64,000 bases of DNA from an uncultured Tateyamaria sp. (lineage in GTDB: Bacteria; Pseudomonadota; Alphaproteobacteria; Rhodobacterales; Rhodobacteraceae). The notes under the pieces were generated by a model. That model did no database searches and was not told the origin of the DNA. It saw nothing but the letters and a program-made list of their open reading frames with translations. The stretch spans positions 124,001 to 188,000 of the forward strand of contig CAJQRC010000021.1 in NCBI GenBank assembly GCA_905480645.1, in the 5' to 3' direction. This document shows, one piece after another, positions 10,367 to 19,529 of the stretch. The position numbers were made by a program, and so were the translations under genes. Positions within the stretch are counted from its first letter, which is position 1. Every line of letters begins with the position of its first letter.

Positions 10367-11341
10367 ATGAGTTTTCACCCTATTGAGCAAGCTACGGCAC
10401 GACTTAATCGCAGCGAACTTGCGGTTCCCGGAAGTCAACCGCAAATGTTTGAAAAAGCAGCAAAATCTGCGGCAGATGTAATTTTTTTAGATATGGAGGA
10501 TGCTGTTGCACCTGACGAGAAACAGGGTGCACGTAAAAACATCATTAAGGCCTTAAACGAACTTGACTGGGGTAATAAAACAATGTCGATTCGTATTAAT
10601 GGTCTAGATACGCATTACATGTATCGGGATGTAGTCGACGTTGTTGAGCAGGCTGGTGAGCGCTTAGATTTGATTATGATACCTAAAGTGGGAACTGCTG
10701 CGGATGTCTATGCTATCGATATGCTTGTGACCCAAATTGAGGATGCAAAAGGTCTTAAAAAACGTATCGGCTTTGAGCATATTATTGAAACCGCTCTGGG
10801 TATGCAAAACGTCAATGAAATCGCGGCCTCATCCAAGCGAAATGAAAGTCTTCATTTTGGTGTTGCTGACTATGCAGCCAGCATGCGCGCGCGCACTACT
10901 GTTATAGGCGGTGTAAATGAACATTATTCTGTCCTTACTGATCCTGGAGAAGACGGATCTAGGCAAGTACATTGGGGTGACATGTGGCATTCGGCGATTG
11001 CGAATATGGTAGTTGCTGCACGGGCCAATGGGTTACGTCCAGTGGATGGCCCTTTCGGTAATTTTTCAGATCCAGATGGATATCGCGCCGCAGCTTTTCG
11101 TGCCGCTGTTTTAGGATGTGAGGGGAAATGGGCTATCCACCCCAGCCAAATCGAACTAGCCAATGAAGTAATGAGCCCATCTGATGCCGAAATCACAAAA
11201 GCTCACCGTATTTTGGGCGCTATGGCGGAGGCTGAAGCTGGAGGTAAAGGAGCTGTATCTCTGGATGGTCGGTTGATCGACTATGCCTCAATTCGCCAGG
11301 CAGAAGTATTGGTCGAAAAGGCCAAACAAATTGCAGGTTGA
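10367..11341 (+). CDS. mcl: Malyl-CoA lyase
   Basis: Cleaves malyl-CoA to acetyl-CoA and glyoxylate, the step after malate thiokinase in the serine cycle; it may also act on beta-methylmalyl-CoA as in other alphaproteobacteria. The 324-residue protein matches the Methylobacterium enzyme in length and in motifs: RSELAVPGS, FLDMEDAVAPDEK (metal-binding acidic residues), MSIRINGLDTHYMYRD, FGVADYAAS and KWAIHPSQIELANEV. The ATG at 10367 has AAGGAG ten bases upstream. It is transcribed away from the rest of the cycle, 116 bases after the regulator gene, and could be co-transcribed with it or have its own promoter in that gap. Confidence 0.95.
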   Translation: MSFHPIEQATARLNRSELAVPGSQPQMFEKAAKSAADVIFLDMEDAVAPDEKQGARKNIIKALNELDWGNKTMSIRINGLDTHYMYRDVVDVVEQAGERLDLIMIPKVGTAADVYAIDMLVTQIEDAKGLKKRIGFEHIIETALGMQNVNEIAASSKRNESLHFGVADYAASMRARTTVIGGVNEHYSVLTDPGEDGSRQVHWGDMWHSAIANMVVAARANGLRPVDGPFGNFSDPDGYRAAAFRAAVLGCEGKWAIHPSQIELANEVMSPSDAEITKAHRILGAMAEAEAGGKGAVSLDGRLIDYASIRQAEVLVEKAKQIAG

Positions 11342-11404
11342 AAATTTACGAACTTATCAATGGTGTGTGTGTACGTTTTGTTCATGTAGCGTGCGCGCAC
11401 CCGC

Positions 11405-11749
11405 CCATATTTAGCACAGTTTAATTTAGAGGTTTTGCACCAGTTCCCATTCTGCATTCGCGAAGTCCGCACAGATAAAGGTCAGGAGTTCCAGGCCAAC
11501 TTCCATTGGCATGTTGAAGATCTCGGGATCAAGCACGCCTAAATCAAACGAGGTACCCCTCAACTCAATGGCAAAGTCGAAAGATCCCACCGTTTCGATC
11601 AGCAGGAGTTCTATCAGCTCCTCAGTTACAAAGGCGACGTCGATCTTGAAGCCAAACTCGACGAATGGGAATGCTTCTACAACTTTGCTAGAAGGCACGG
11701 CACGCGCAATGGCCAGACCCCTTACGAAGAGCTCTCAGAGACAAGCTAA
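11405..11749 (+). pseudogene. Remnant of an IS481-like transposase (integrase core, C-terminal part)
   Basis: Reading frame 11405-11749 gives a typical C-terminal rve integrase domain: EVLHQFPFCIREVRTDKGQEF, HWHVEDLGIKHA, then PQLNGKVERSHRFDQQEFYQLL and YNFARRHGTRNGQTPYEEL before a stop. It is broken by an in-frame TAA at 11540-11542, exactly between HA and IKRGTPQLNG. The N-terminal half, with the helix-turn-helix and the first catalytic Asp, is missing; upstream of 11400 nothing is readable. It is therefore a dead insertion-sequence fragment downstream of mcl. I could not define terminal inverted repeats. Confidence 0.8.
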
Positions 11750-11819
11750 AGTAGCAACGAAAGTGTCCCGTGGGTGCTTCTAGGCTACAATAAAACTTGG
11801 TGCTGACTTTGAAAGAAAG

Positions 11820-11845
11820 ATACCTGTGGCTGATATACCTGTGGC
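11820..11845. repeat. Short tandem direct repeat of 11 bases
   Basis: ATACCTGTGGC occurs at 11820-11830 and again at 11835-11845, separated by TGAT (period 15). It lies 70 bases beyond the transposase remnant and may be part of the decayed element's end or simple local duplication. Confidence 0.5.
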
Positions 11846-11961
11846 ACAGATGCAAAGAGACAGAACATTGATGGCTCTATTGCGCCATAAGGCAAAAGAA
11901 TCATATAATAGCCAGACCAATTTCTAAAATTTTTATTTGGTCTGACTTTTGAAATGATTGC

Positions 11962-12579
11962 CTAAATCGCTACTAAAATTCTTGAATTCTTTAGTGTGCC
12001 TAGTTTGTGTCCAGCATCTACAAGTGACAAAAACTGCTCATCTGTAATCATTCGATCAGCTGTCTCACCCCAGTGATCCATTGAATTAAATCGGTACACT
12101 AGTCTAACCATTTCATGATCACCCTTAACCAAGGGAACTCCAATGCCAACCTCTACATCAACCGTTGCCATTAGTTCCTCAACAGTTGGAGCAAGTTTGA
12201 GAATTCCTGGTATTGCCGATCTAGTAGCATAATAATCTCGGTGCATTACAACAGGTTTTATACCTTTGGGCGCTCCATAGATCATTCGGCCAATCCAAGG
12301 CCCTTCGATTTCCCCAGCAGGATCAGAAGATCTATTTTCTATGATTGCTTGGTAGGCAGGATCGGCGCCATACGCTTGAAAGGAATTAACTGCGGCCGTT
12401 AAAGTCGAGTACCAATTCTGCAAATCAAAGCGACCTGCGCCGTCTCCTGCTACCACCGAATATAATCCTGATTTAGAGCCATGCCTTTCCATGATAGAAG
12501 AAATTTCTTTCATTCTGTCTTTAACGACACTTTCTCTGCCTGCGTGGGGAGTTACTTCTCTAATACTTACAAATGACAT
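11962..12579 (-). CDS. Conserved-looking hypothetical protein, possible alpha/beta-barrel dimer fold
   Basis: A 205-residue soluble protein without signal peptide or membrane segment. A strong AGGAGG site lies six bases upstream of its ATG, and codon use looks like the neighbours, so it is a real gene. The start MSFVSIREVTPHAGRESVVKDRM and a similar strand-helix layout near residue 135 suggest two ferredoxin-like alpha/beta-barrel modules as in NIPSNAP or monooxygenase-like small proteins; this is a fold guess only. I do not recognise a specific family. It stands alone: the transposase remnant is downstream and mlaF ends 123 bases upstream. Confidence 0.7.
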   Translation of the reverse strand: MSFVSIREVTPHAGRESVVKDRMKEISSIMERHGSKSGLYSVVAGDGAGRFDLQNWYSTLTAAVNSFQAYGADPAYQAIIENRSSDPAGEIEGPWIGRMIYGAPKGIKPVVMHRDYYATRSAIPGILKLAPTVEELMATVDVEVGIGVPLVKGDHEMVRLVYRFNSMDHWGETADRMITDEQFLSLVDAGHKLGTLKNSRILVAI

Positions 12580-12702
12580 TTCGACCTCCTGAGCTTAAAG
12601 TTTGTACGTAAGGAGTAAGTAAAGTTTATTGTTTTTAACAGGTAAAAAATCTAGCTAGACGTCACGTCATTAATCGTACAGCACGGTTCCTCTATTACTG
12701 TT

Positions 12703-13449
12703 TTATCTGACAGAAGCGATGGGGCCTTTGGCGCGGCCATGGATGAATTGGTCGACATATGGATCACTAGCTGTATCCATGTCGGAGACTGGTCCTGCCC
12801 AGCGTATTTTACCACCGTGTAGCATGGCTACATGATCAGCAATTGTACGAACTGAAGTCATGTCATGTGTAATTGTTATAGTTGTAGCGCCCATTTCAGT
12901 AACAATTTCCCTGATTAAGTCGTTAATTATTCCAGCCATAATTGGGTCTAACCCTGTAGTGGGTTCATCAAAAAAGATAATTTCGGGGTCAGCTGCTATT
13001 GCCCGTGCGAGGCCAACGCGTTTTTGCATGCCACCAGATAATTCTGCTGGAAATCTGTCCGCTACATCGGGTGTTAAACCTACACGACGGAGCTTTTCGA
13101 TTGCTATCGCACGTGCTTCGCCTTTTGGTTTTGCAAGGCTACCACGTAAAAGGCGGAAAGCAACGTTTTGCCAAACAGGAAGCGAATCAAATAGAGCACC
13201 TCCTTGAAATAGCATACCAAATCGTGCTAGAAAAATGTCTCTGTTAGTTTTAGTTACATCAATTCCGTCAACTGTAATTGTTCCTTGCTCAGGGATTACA
13301 AGGCCTAGGATTGTCTTAATACATATCGATTTCCCTGTTCCAGAGCCACCAATAATGACAGTAGATGTTCCTTCTTTTACTTCGAGATTGACCCCGCGTA
13401 AAACATGGTTATTGCCGAACGATTTATGAACGTTATCTAATTTTATCAA
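12703..13449 (-). CDS. mlaF: ABC transporter ATP-binding protein, MlaF type
   Basis: The predicted cytosolic ATPase of an MlaFE-type transporter that moves phospholipids between inner and outer membranes. The 248-residue protein has Walker A GGSGTGKS, the signature LSGGMQKRVGLARA, Walker B IIFFDEPTTGLDP and the H-loop TITHDM. The tail after residue 220 is short. It follows mlaE by 52 bases on the same strand, and the order alr-mlaE-mlaF is that of a probable operon. The substrate-binding MlaD partner is not in the window and must be encoded elsewhere or be absent. Confidence 0.9.
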   Translation of the reverse strand: MIKLDNVHKSFGNNHVLRGVNLEVKEGTSTVIIGGSGTGKSICIKTILGLVIPEQGTITVDGIDVTKTNRDIFLARFGMLFQGGALFDSLPVWQNVAFRLLRGSLAKPKGEARAIAIEKLRRVGLTPDVADRFPAELSGGMQKRVGLARAIAADPEIIFFDEPTTGLDPIMAGIINDLIREIVTEMGATTITITHDMTSVRTIADHVAMLHGGKIRWAGPVSDMDTASDPYVDQFIHGRAKGPIASVR

Positions 13450-13501
13450 ATTAGAAATCCAGTTCTGGTTTGGGTCTCTTGTCTGTTATGAGGTGTATGC
13501 T

Positions 13502-14275
13502 TCATAAAGAAAAAAATACTCCTGTAAGCACAAAGTTGGCTGCTAAGATCAAAACGGCGGCCGCCTCGACAGAGCCTTTCGTTGCTCGGCCTACGCCTTG
13601 CGCACCACGCCCAGAGTTCATACCGAAGTAGCATCCCATTAGAGCAGCGATGAAGCCGAAAAAAGCGCCTTTGGTGAGACTAGAAACAACATCTCGAAGT
13701 TGGAGGAAGTCTATGGTGTTTTGAACATAAGCAGCTTTGTTAAATCCAAGGGTGCCTGTAGCCACAGCATAGCCACCAAAAATTCCAATTATATCGCCTA
13801 TTCCAACGAGCAGCGGTACCGTTACAGTGGCCGCCAAAACTCGCGGTACGGTAAGGTATTTCATTGGGTGGGTAGAGAGTGTAACCAAAGCGTCAATTTG
13901 TTCTGTAACTTTCATAGTTGCGATTTCTGCGGCGATGGATGACGTAACACGAGCAGCAATCATTAGACCTACTAAAACGGGCCCTAATTCCCGCACCATA
14001 CCAATGGCCACAATTTGAGGCACTACAGCTTCTGCGTTAAAACGCGCGCCACCAGAATAGATTTGTAATGCCAGAGCGCCACCAGTAAATATTGCTGTCA
14101 ATCCCACTACGGGTAAAGACAGCCAACCTATATTGAGTAAAGCAAACCCCATTTCTCTAGGGTAAAACGGTGTACGGAGCAAATGTGTAAGCGTTGTCCA
14201 CGCAAATAGGCTAACGCGTCCTATGGCTGCCAAAATTATCAGTGTTGTCCGTCCGATCGCAGCTAGAAACTTCAT
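13502..14275 (-). CDS. mlaE: ABC transporter permease, MlaE type
   Basis: Inner-membrane permease of the MlaFE phospholipid transport complex. The 257-residue protein is hydrophobic throughout and has the MlaE-family segments [21 protein letters not shown]-like sequence near residue 95-115, [17 protein letters not shown] and the C-terminal [15 protein letters not shown]. Its ATG overlaps the alr stop by four bases (14272-14275), showing translational coupling to alr, and mlaF follows. Confidence 0.9.
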   Translation of the reverse strand: MKFLAAIGRTTLIILAAIGRVSLFAWTTLTHLLRTPFYPREMGFALLNIGWLSLPVVGLTAIFTGGALALQIYSGGARFNAEAVVPQIVAIGMVRELGPVLVGLMIAARVTSSIAAEIATMKVTEQIDALVTLSTHPMKYLTVPRVLAATVTVPLLVGIGDIIGIFGGYAVATGTLGFNKAAYVQNTIDFLQLRDVVSSLTKGAFFGFIAALMGCYFGMNSGRGAQGVGRATKGSVEAAAVLILAANFVLTGVFFSL

Positions 14276-15306
14276 TCTATTATTGACCTGTAATACCGTT
14301 GCCCCAAAGATGTTAAAATTTCATAACCAATAGTTCCAGCTGCAGAAGCAACGGTTTCAACAGTTTGGCGCTTGCCTAAAAGCTGCAAGCTGTCCGGAGT
14401 TTCGCTCAGATTTGTTATATCAGCAGTAATTAGATCCATGGAAATACGACCTACAATCGGACAGGCAGTGTCACCTGCGTAAAGCGATGTATTAGGTCCC
14501 ATAGCGCGAATTATCCCGTCTGCATAGCCTCCTGATACAGTTGCGATTTTGCTATCACAAGTTGCAAACCAACTGTTACCATAACCTACTGTTTCACCTG
14601 ATAACACGTTGCGTACCTGAATTATTGGTAAATCGAGGCTGACAACTGGTAGTGTATCAGCAAAAGGCATTCCACCATAGAGGCCGATTCCTGGCCGCGT
14701 CATTTCAAAATGATAAGCCTTACCTAATAAAATGCCGCCAGTAGCTGCAAGTGATCGCGGAATATCTAAACCGTTGGTCATCATTTGGAACGTTTCGAGT
14801 TGAGAAATATTCATAGGATGATCAGCTATATCTGCACAGGCTAAATGCGAGATAATAAGTGCAGGTCTTTGCCCAATGGCTATATCGCGGACTGCAAACC
14901 ATTCATTTGGTTCCATGCCTAATCGATTCATGCCTGTGTCGAGCTGTATACCAAATAAATGACCGGGTAGGGTTTCCAAATGGCGCAGCAACTGGTTAGT
15001 GGAATTTAACATCGGAGTGAGCGCTCCATTACGAATTGCACCAGTATCCCCTTCCATATGGCCGGAAAAGACATATATGTTTGGTCCACCACCTAAAGCG
15101 TCGCGAAGGGTCTTTCCTTCTAGCGCAGTAGCAACAAAAAAACTTTGTACACCTTCTCGTAAAAGAGCTCGCCCTACTATGTCGGCGCCAAGTCCATAGC
15201 CGTCGGCCTTAACCACTGCCCCTGTTTGAGTGGAGCTCAATGCATTTAGCGCTCGCCAGTTTTGAACGAGTGATTCAAGATTTATGGTTAGTTTTGCAGA
15301 CGACAT
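14272..15306 (-). CDS. alr: Alanine racemase
   Basis: PLP enzyme that makes D-alanine for peptidoglycan. The 344-residue protein is a little shorter than most Alr proteins. The PLP lysine is Lys33 in [12 protein letters not shown], and the second-half motifs VGYGNSW (catalytic-Tyr region is less typical than usual), [11 protein letters not shown] and [13 protein letters not shown] are present. It heads a leftward group alr-mlaE-mlaF with a four-base overlap to mlaE. A 17-bp palindrome lies 113 bases upstream of its ATG. dnaB ends 310 bases upstream on the same strand, as is common in alphaproteobacteria. Confidence 0.9.
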   Translation of the reverse strand: MSSAKLTINLESLVQNWRALNALSSTQTGAVVKADGYGLGADIVGRALLREGVQSFFVATALEGKTLRDALGGGPNIYVFSGHMEGDTGAIRNGALTPMLNSTNQLLRHLETLPGHLFGIQLDTGMNRLGMEPNEWFAVRDIAIGQRPALIISHLACADIADHPMNISQLETFQMMTNGLDIPRSLAATGGILLGKAYHFEMTRPGIGLYGGMPFADTLPVVSLDLPIIQVRNVLSGETVGYGNSWFATCDSKIATVSGGYADGIIRAMGPNTSLYAGDTACPIVGRISMDLITADITNLSETPDSLQLLGKRQTVETVASAAGTIGYEILTSLGQRYYRSIIE

Positions 15307-15616
15307 TCTTCATTTTGACAGGATCGAGCTTATTGTTGAAGAGTGAAAACGTTTGTTAATATGTTGTTTGGACTCATTTATATTAAAACTTGTCTTTTTA
15401 TTCTTGAACTTTATTTATTTTGATTTGAAATCAAAGCATAATTGCAGCGGATAGAAAGGCAGCGACTGTTTCAGTCATTTGATTAAGACACGATACCATA
15501 ACATAACATGCGTGTTGGAGTTCAAGTCCTTCCTATGCTACCATTTATCTTACTTAGGAATACTACTTTAATAGTATAGCAATATTTTTCATCATAGTGT
15601 TCTTAATTTATTTGCA
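15307..15616. other. Gap between alr and dnaB with palindrome, otherwise empty
   Basis: About 310 AT-rich bases. They contain the palindrome listed separately at 15419-15435, a small GACTG-ttt-CAGTC hairpin at 15464-15476, and a tRNA-like 3' scrap near 15512-15545 that lacks a matching 5' half. No coding sequence is visible. The alr promoter should lie here. Confidence 0.4.
15419..15435. promoter_or_regulatory. 17-bp perfect palindrome upstream of alr
   Basis: TTTGATTT-G-AAATCAAA, two 8-base arms around one base. It resembles an FNR site (TTGAT-N4-ATCAA) but has five bases between the half-sites, so it is not a canonical FNR box. Location upstream of alr fits an operator; the binding protein is unknown. 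Confidence 0.3.
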
Positions 15617-17110
15617 TTAATACTCTTGACTATCACCTGCGCTTTGTTGCCAAGGCTGTACAAGATTACCAAATCTAGTGAAGCGCCCCTCAAAACTCAG
15701 GTCGACCGTACCAATTGGACCGTGGCGCTGTTTGCCAATAATTACTTCGGCACGTTGATGAAGTCGCTCCATTTCTTCTTGCCATTTAACCATTGCGTCG
15801 AGATTATTGTCGCTGGGTTTTTCGCGTTCTTTGTAATACTCTTCCCGATAGACAAACATGACAACGTCTGCATCTTGCTCGATAGATCCAGACTCCCTTA
15901 AATCACTTAACTGAGGGCGCTTATCCTCGCGATTTTCTACCTGGCGTGATAGCTGGGAAAGAGCAATAACAGGTATGTTTAGCTCTTTGGCTATAGCTTT
16001 GAGGCCCATAGAAATTTCACCGATCTCCTGAACTCGGTTTTCAGCGATTCCGCGCACTAGTTGTAAATAGTCAACTATCAATACATCTAAACCATGTGTA
16101 CGTTTAAGGCGTCTTGCGCGTGCAGCAAGTTGGGCGATTGGGATAGCAGCTGTGTCATCTATATAAAGTGGGCAAGCCTCTAGTGCCTTGGCGGCGTCTA
16201 CAAAACGGCGAAACTCAGTTTCAGTCATATCGCCCCGACGTATTTGTTCGCTTGGCACTTCGGAAGCTTCAGATAAAATACGAGCCGCCAGTTGCTCTGC
16301 GCTCATTTCCAACGAATAAAAGCCTACAACACCTCCTTCAATGGCTCCTTCAGATCCATCTGGTCGTATTCCTTTCTTGAATGCTTTAGCTATATTAAAA
16401 GCAATGTTTGTTGCCAATGAGGTTTTGCCCATAGAAGGGCGGCCAGCAAGGATCAAAAGGTCAGAGGGATGCAGTCCACCAAGCTTTTTATCCATGTCAA
16501 TAAGACCGGTTGATATACCAGCCAATCCACTATCGCGTTGATACGCTGCGTTAGCAATATTTACAGCATCCGTAACGGCTTTAAGAAAGCTCTGAAAACC
16601 ACCCTCGGATGTTCCTTGCTCAGCCAGTTGGTAGAGCGCCTGCTCGGCTTCAACAATCTGCTCCGTGGGCTCGGAAGCCACATCTACTTTAGCTGCCTTG
16701 GCGCTAATATCACGGCCCAGTAAGATCAAATCACGGCGCACTGCAAGATCGTAAATCATTTGTGCGTAGTCACGTGCCGCAAAAGCGCTGATGGCAGCAC
16801 CTGCGAGACGCGCAAGATAAGCTGGCCCACCCAATTCTTTCAAACCCTCATCGTCCTCCATGAAGGCTTTTAGTGTCACTGGGCTCGCCAGATTGTTTTT
16901 GGCGATGCGAGACGCTGAAATTTCAAAAATTCGAGAGTGCACAGGATCGTAGAAATGCTTCGGTCCTATGACTGAAGTTATACGGTCGTAAATGTCATTG
17001 TTTGTAAGGATAGCGCCTAAAAGTTGTTGTTCAGCTTCGATCGAGTGTGGCATTGTCTCAGCGTCTTGCACAGTAACGCCTGTGGGACTGAATGCTGCGA
17101 TCTCGTTCAT
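15617..17110 (-). CDS. dnaB: Replicative DNA helicase
   Basis: Hexameric helicase of the replication fork. The 497-residue protein has the N-terminal DnaB domain (PHSIEAEQQLLGAILTNN), Walker A AGRPSMGKTSLA, SLEMSAEQLAAR, Walker B LIVDYLQLV and SQLSRQVENREDKRPQLSDLRESG. The ATG at 17110 has AGGA nine bases upstream and is preferred to an in-frame TTG six bases earlier. It is full length and has no intein. Two DnaA-box-like 9-mers lie in the 250-base region upstream. Confidence 0.95.
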   Translation of the reverse strand: MNEIAAFSPTGVTVQDAETMPHSIEAEQQLLGAILTNNDIYDRITSVIGPKHFYDPVHSRIFEISASRIAKNNLASPVTLKAFMEDDEGLKELGGPAYLARLAGAAISAFAARDYAQMIYDLAVRRDLILLGRDISAKAAKVDVASEPTEQIVEAEQALYQLAEQGTSEGGFQSFLKAVTDAVNIANAAYQRDSGLAGISTGLIDMDKKLGGLHPSDLLILAGRPSMGKTSLATNIAFNIAKAFKKGIRPDGSEGAIEGGVVGFYSLEMSAEQLAARILSEASEVPSEQIRRGDMTETEFRRFVDAAKALEACPLYIDDTAAIPIAQLAARARRLKRTHGLDVLIVDYLQLVRGIAENRVQEIGEISMGLKAIAKELNIPVIALSQLSRQVENREDKRPQLSDLRESGSIEQDADVVMFVYREEYYKEREKPSDNNLDAMVKWQEEMERLHQRAEVIIGKQRHGPIGTVDLSFEGRFTRFGNLVQPWQQSAGDSQEY

Positions 17111-17201
17111 CGGCAAGGTTCCTATGTTTGTGGTTTCCTACGCGTTTGATGCCATAATTAATTGCATGTTGAAAACCCGTGAACATCTTGGTGGATGATC
17201 A

Positions 17202-17308
17202 TGGGGATAACTTATTTATTTCATACTCTGCATCTACATATGGCGTCAATTACTTACACCACAACAAAGTATGGAGACACCAATATCCAAGAATCACGGT
17301 TATTCACA
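17202..17308. promoter_or_regulatory. Two DnaA-box-like sites upstream of dnaB
   Basis: TTATTCACA at 17300-17308 (plus strand) matches the DnaA consensus TTATNCACA, and the complement of 17202-17210 reads TTATCCCCA, one base off. Both are in the 250-base gap between the end of pyrE and the start of dnaB. They could link dnaB expression to DnaA; two 9-mers in an AT-rich gap may also be chance. There is no cluster that would suggest an origin. Confidence 0.3.
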
Positions 17309-17360
17309 GGGTAGAAAATATTTTCCTTGATAAAATAATTTTTGCCAATAAAATTATTCA

Positions 17361-18041
17361 CTAGAGTTTAGAATGCTTGGCCTGCCAAGTTCGGGGTTTC
17401 TTTAAAAAGGCTTTGACGCTTTCCAATGTTGGCTCATCAAAAGCATTGCTTTCGCCTGCCTCGGCCAAAACATCCCACCAAGTAGTTAAATGATGTAATT
17501 TAACTCCATTATCCCTCAATATTTTTTCTGTTTCAGGGAAAATGCCATAATTAAAAATAACTGCGGTGTGAGCGCATATTGCGCCGGTCGCCCTAATAGC
17601 TTCAACAAAGCTAATTTTGGAACCACCATCAGTTGTTAAATCCTCGACTAGTAAAACTCTTTGATCTTTGGTCATTTCACCCTCTATTCGGGCATTCCGT
17701 CCATAACCTTTAGGTTTCTTGCGTACATAGGTCATAGGTAATGCCATACGTTCAGCAACAAGAGCAGCAAAAGGTATGCCTGCAGTTTCACCTCCTGCAA
17801 TGTTATCAAACGCTTCGTAACCCACATTGCGCATAACTGTAATAGTCAGGAAGTCCATTAGTGTGGATCGAATGCGGGGATGAGAAATTAGCTTGCGACA
17901 ATCAATGTAGGTTGGGCTTTGTAGGCCAGAGGCTAATTTAAAAGGTTCTGCAGAATTAAATTGAATAGCTTTAATTTCCAGCAGCATACGAGCGGTTAGT
18001 CGTGCAATTTCTTTGGGTGTAGGATAGCTGGTTGGGATCAT
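17361..18041 (-). CDS. pyrE: Orotate phosphoribosyltransferase
   Basis: Converts orotate and PRPP to orotidine 5'-phosphate in pyrimidine synthesis. The 226-residue cytosolic protein has the PRPP-binding motif [13 protein letters not shown] at about residue 127, an N-terminal [15 protein letters not shown] and [11 protein letters not shown]. It lies 80 bases downstream of pyrC, the preceding enzyme in the pathway, on the same strand; the two are likely one transcript. Confidence 0.95.
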   Translation of the reverse strand: MIPTSYPTPKEIARLTARMLLEIKAIQFNSAEPFKLASGLQSPTYIDCRKLISHPRIRSTLMDFLTITVMRNVGYEAFDNIAGGETAGIPFAALVAERMALPMTYVRKKPKGYGRNARIEGEMTKDQRVLLVEDLTTDGGSKISFVEAIRATGAICAHTAVIFNYGIFPETEKILRDNGVKLHHLTTWWDVLAEAGESNAFDEPTLESVKAFLKKPRTWQAKHSKL

Positions 18042-18121
18042 GGTGAAATTTTCCGAAATGAGATCAACTTAGGGGCAAAGCAGGCTAAAAAGTAATTATC
18101 TTTTTGAGGTAAATTTCTGGA

Positions 18122-19153
18122 TCAGATTACAGACCAATGCAAATCATACCCAGGGTCAAAAACTGTGATTGGCCCATCATCAGTGTTCACATGAGATGGG
18201 AATTGCATAGGTTTTTTGGTAAGTGTCATTTTTTCTTTATTGACTGGTAGGCCGTAGAACTTAGGACCGTTTAAGGATGTAAAGTGCTCAAGTTTGTCCA
18301 AGGCATTATCATCTTCAAAAATTTGTGCAAGAATGGGCATGGTATTTGGTGCTGTAAAACAACCAGCACATCCGCATGGAAGAAGTTTGTTCGCGTCAGT
18401 ATGAGGCGCGCTATCGGTACCAAGAAAAAATCTTGGCTCACCGGAGGTTGCGGCCGTACGAAGCGCAAGCCTGTGTTCTTCGCGTTTGGCAACTGGTAAG
18501 CAATAAAAATGTGGTTTAATACCTCCGGCTAGAATATGATTCCTATTTATAACAAGGTGATGCGTAGTTATCGTTGCTGCTAACGTTTCATCCTGCGCAC
18601 GTGCGTAATCTACAGCGTCTTTAGTTGTAATATGTTCCATTATGACCCGTAGGCCTTTTGTTTTTTGCCTAATGGGATCAAGCACTCGCTCTATGAAAAC
18701 TGCTTCACGGTCAAAAATGTCTACGTCATTTTGCGTAACCTCGCCGTGAACGCAAAGTGGTAAACCAATTTCAGCCATCCTTTCTAATGTTGGGCGAATA
18801 GTATCAAATTTAGAAACACCAGAGTTTGAGTTTGTTGTCGCGCCCGCCGGATACAATTTGACTGCTTTAACTAATCCAGAGTTGTGCGCGGCAGTCACGT
18901 CATCAGGGTCAGTTTTTTCAGTTAAATATAATGTCATTAAAGGCGTAAATTTCATACCATCTGGCAGCGCAGCCATAATCCGGTCTCGATATTCTGTCGC
19001 TTGGGCAAGGGTTACAACTGGTGGCTCGAGATTTGGCATAATTATAGCGCGGGCAAAATGTTGTGCTGAGTATGGTAGAACGGCGCGCATCATGGCGCCA
19101 TCACGAAGATGTAAATGCCAGTCATCGGGGCGGGTTATCGTTAATGCTGTCAT
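18122..19153 (-). CDS. pyrC: Dihydroorotase
   Basis: Zinc amidohydrolase that closes carbamoyl-aspartate to dihydroorotate. The 343-residue length and the motif [13 protein letters not shown] (metal-binding HxH) identify the PyrC class II enzyme. Also seen are [11 protein letters not shown] with the carboxylated lysine, [19 protein letters not shown] and [10 protein letters not shown]. It is the first gene of the pyrC-pyrE pair; the divergent MoxR gene begins about 375 bases upstream. Confidence 0.95.
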   Translation of the reverse strand: MTALTITRPDDWHLHLRDGAMMRAVLPYSAQHFARAIIMPNLEPPVVTLAQATEYRDRIMAALPDGMKFTPLMTLYLTEKTDPDDVTAAHNSGLVKAVKLYPAGATTNSNSGVSKFDTIRPTLERMAEIGLPLCVHGEVTQNDVDIFDREAVFIERVLDPIRQKTKGLRVIMEHITTKDAVDYARAQDETLAATITTHHLVINRNHILAGGIKPHFYCLPVAKREEHRLALRTAATSGEPRFFLGTDSAPHTDANKLLPCGCAGCFTAPNTMPILAQIFEDDNALDKLEHFTSLNGPKFYGLPVNKEKMTLTKKPMQFPSHVNTDDGPITVFDPGYDLHWSVI

Positions 19154-19529
19154 GGTTATTCGTTAGCATGGAGGCTTAGGCAGTTGCCAGTCCTTGAAAG
19201 AATTTTGGTTATTAGGCCTGTAATAAAAGTCAACAACGATGCGCTGCTAAAGCAATAAGTCAGAATTAATATCGAGCAGCACAGTTTTAATTGCGTAGAT
19301 AAAAATATAGCATTTTATTATTAGATTTAGCATAGTTTTAAAATTACTTTGAATTTTTTCAAATAAATATGATTTGTTAGATTCGAGCCTGCCCACTCTT
19401 GGTCCATTATAGTTATATTAAACTTTATTTTAAATCTTTTCTATCTGATGTAGATTAATAATGGGGAAAGAAGGCCTCTTGACCTCAGGATGAGACGATG
19501 CAGTTTAGTTGAAAATCAAGGATTTTATA
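19154..19529. other. Divergent intergenic region between pyrC and the MoxR gene
   Basis: About 375 AT-rich bases containing the promoters of two divergent genes. No open frame or RNA gene is visible. AAGGA just before 19530 is the ribosome binding site of the MoxR-like gene. Confidence 0.4.

Noticed and set aside
15419-15435. FNR box upstream of alr
   Set aside because: Half-sites are five bases apart instead of four; kept only as an unassigned palindrome.
15512-15545. tRNA-like 3' end (GTTCAAGTC followed by a sequence ending in ACCA) upstream of alr
   Set aside because: The T-stem pairs poorly and no matching acceptor 5' strand or anticodon arm is found upstream; at most a decayed fragment.
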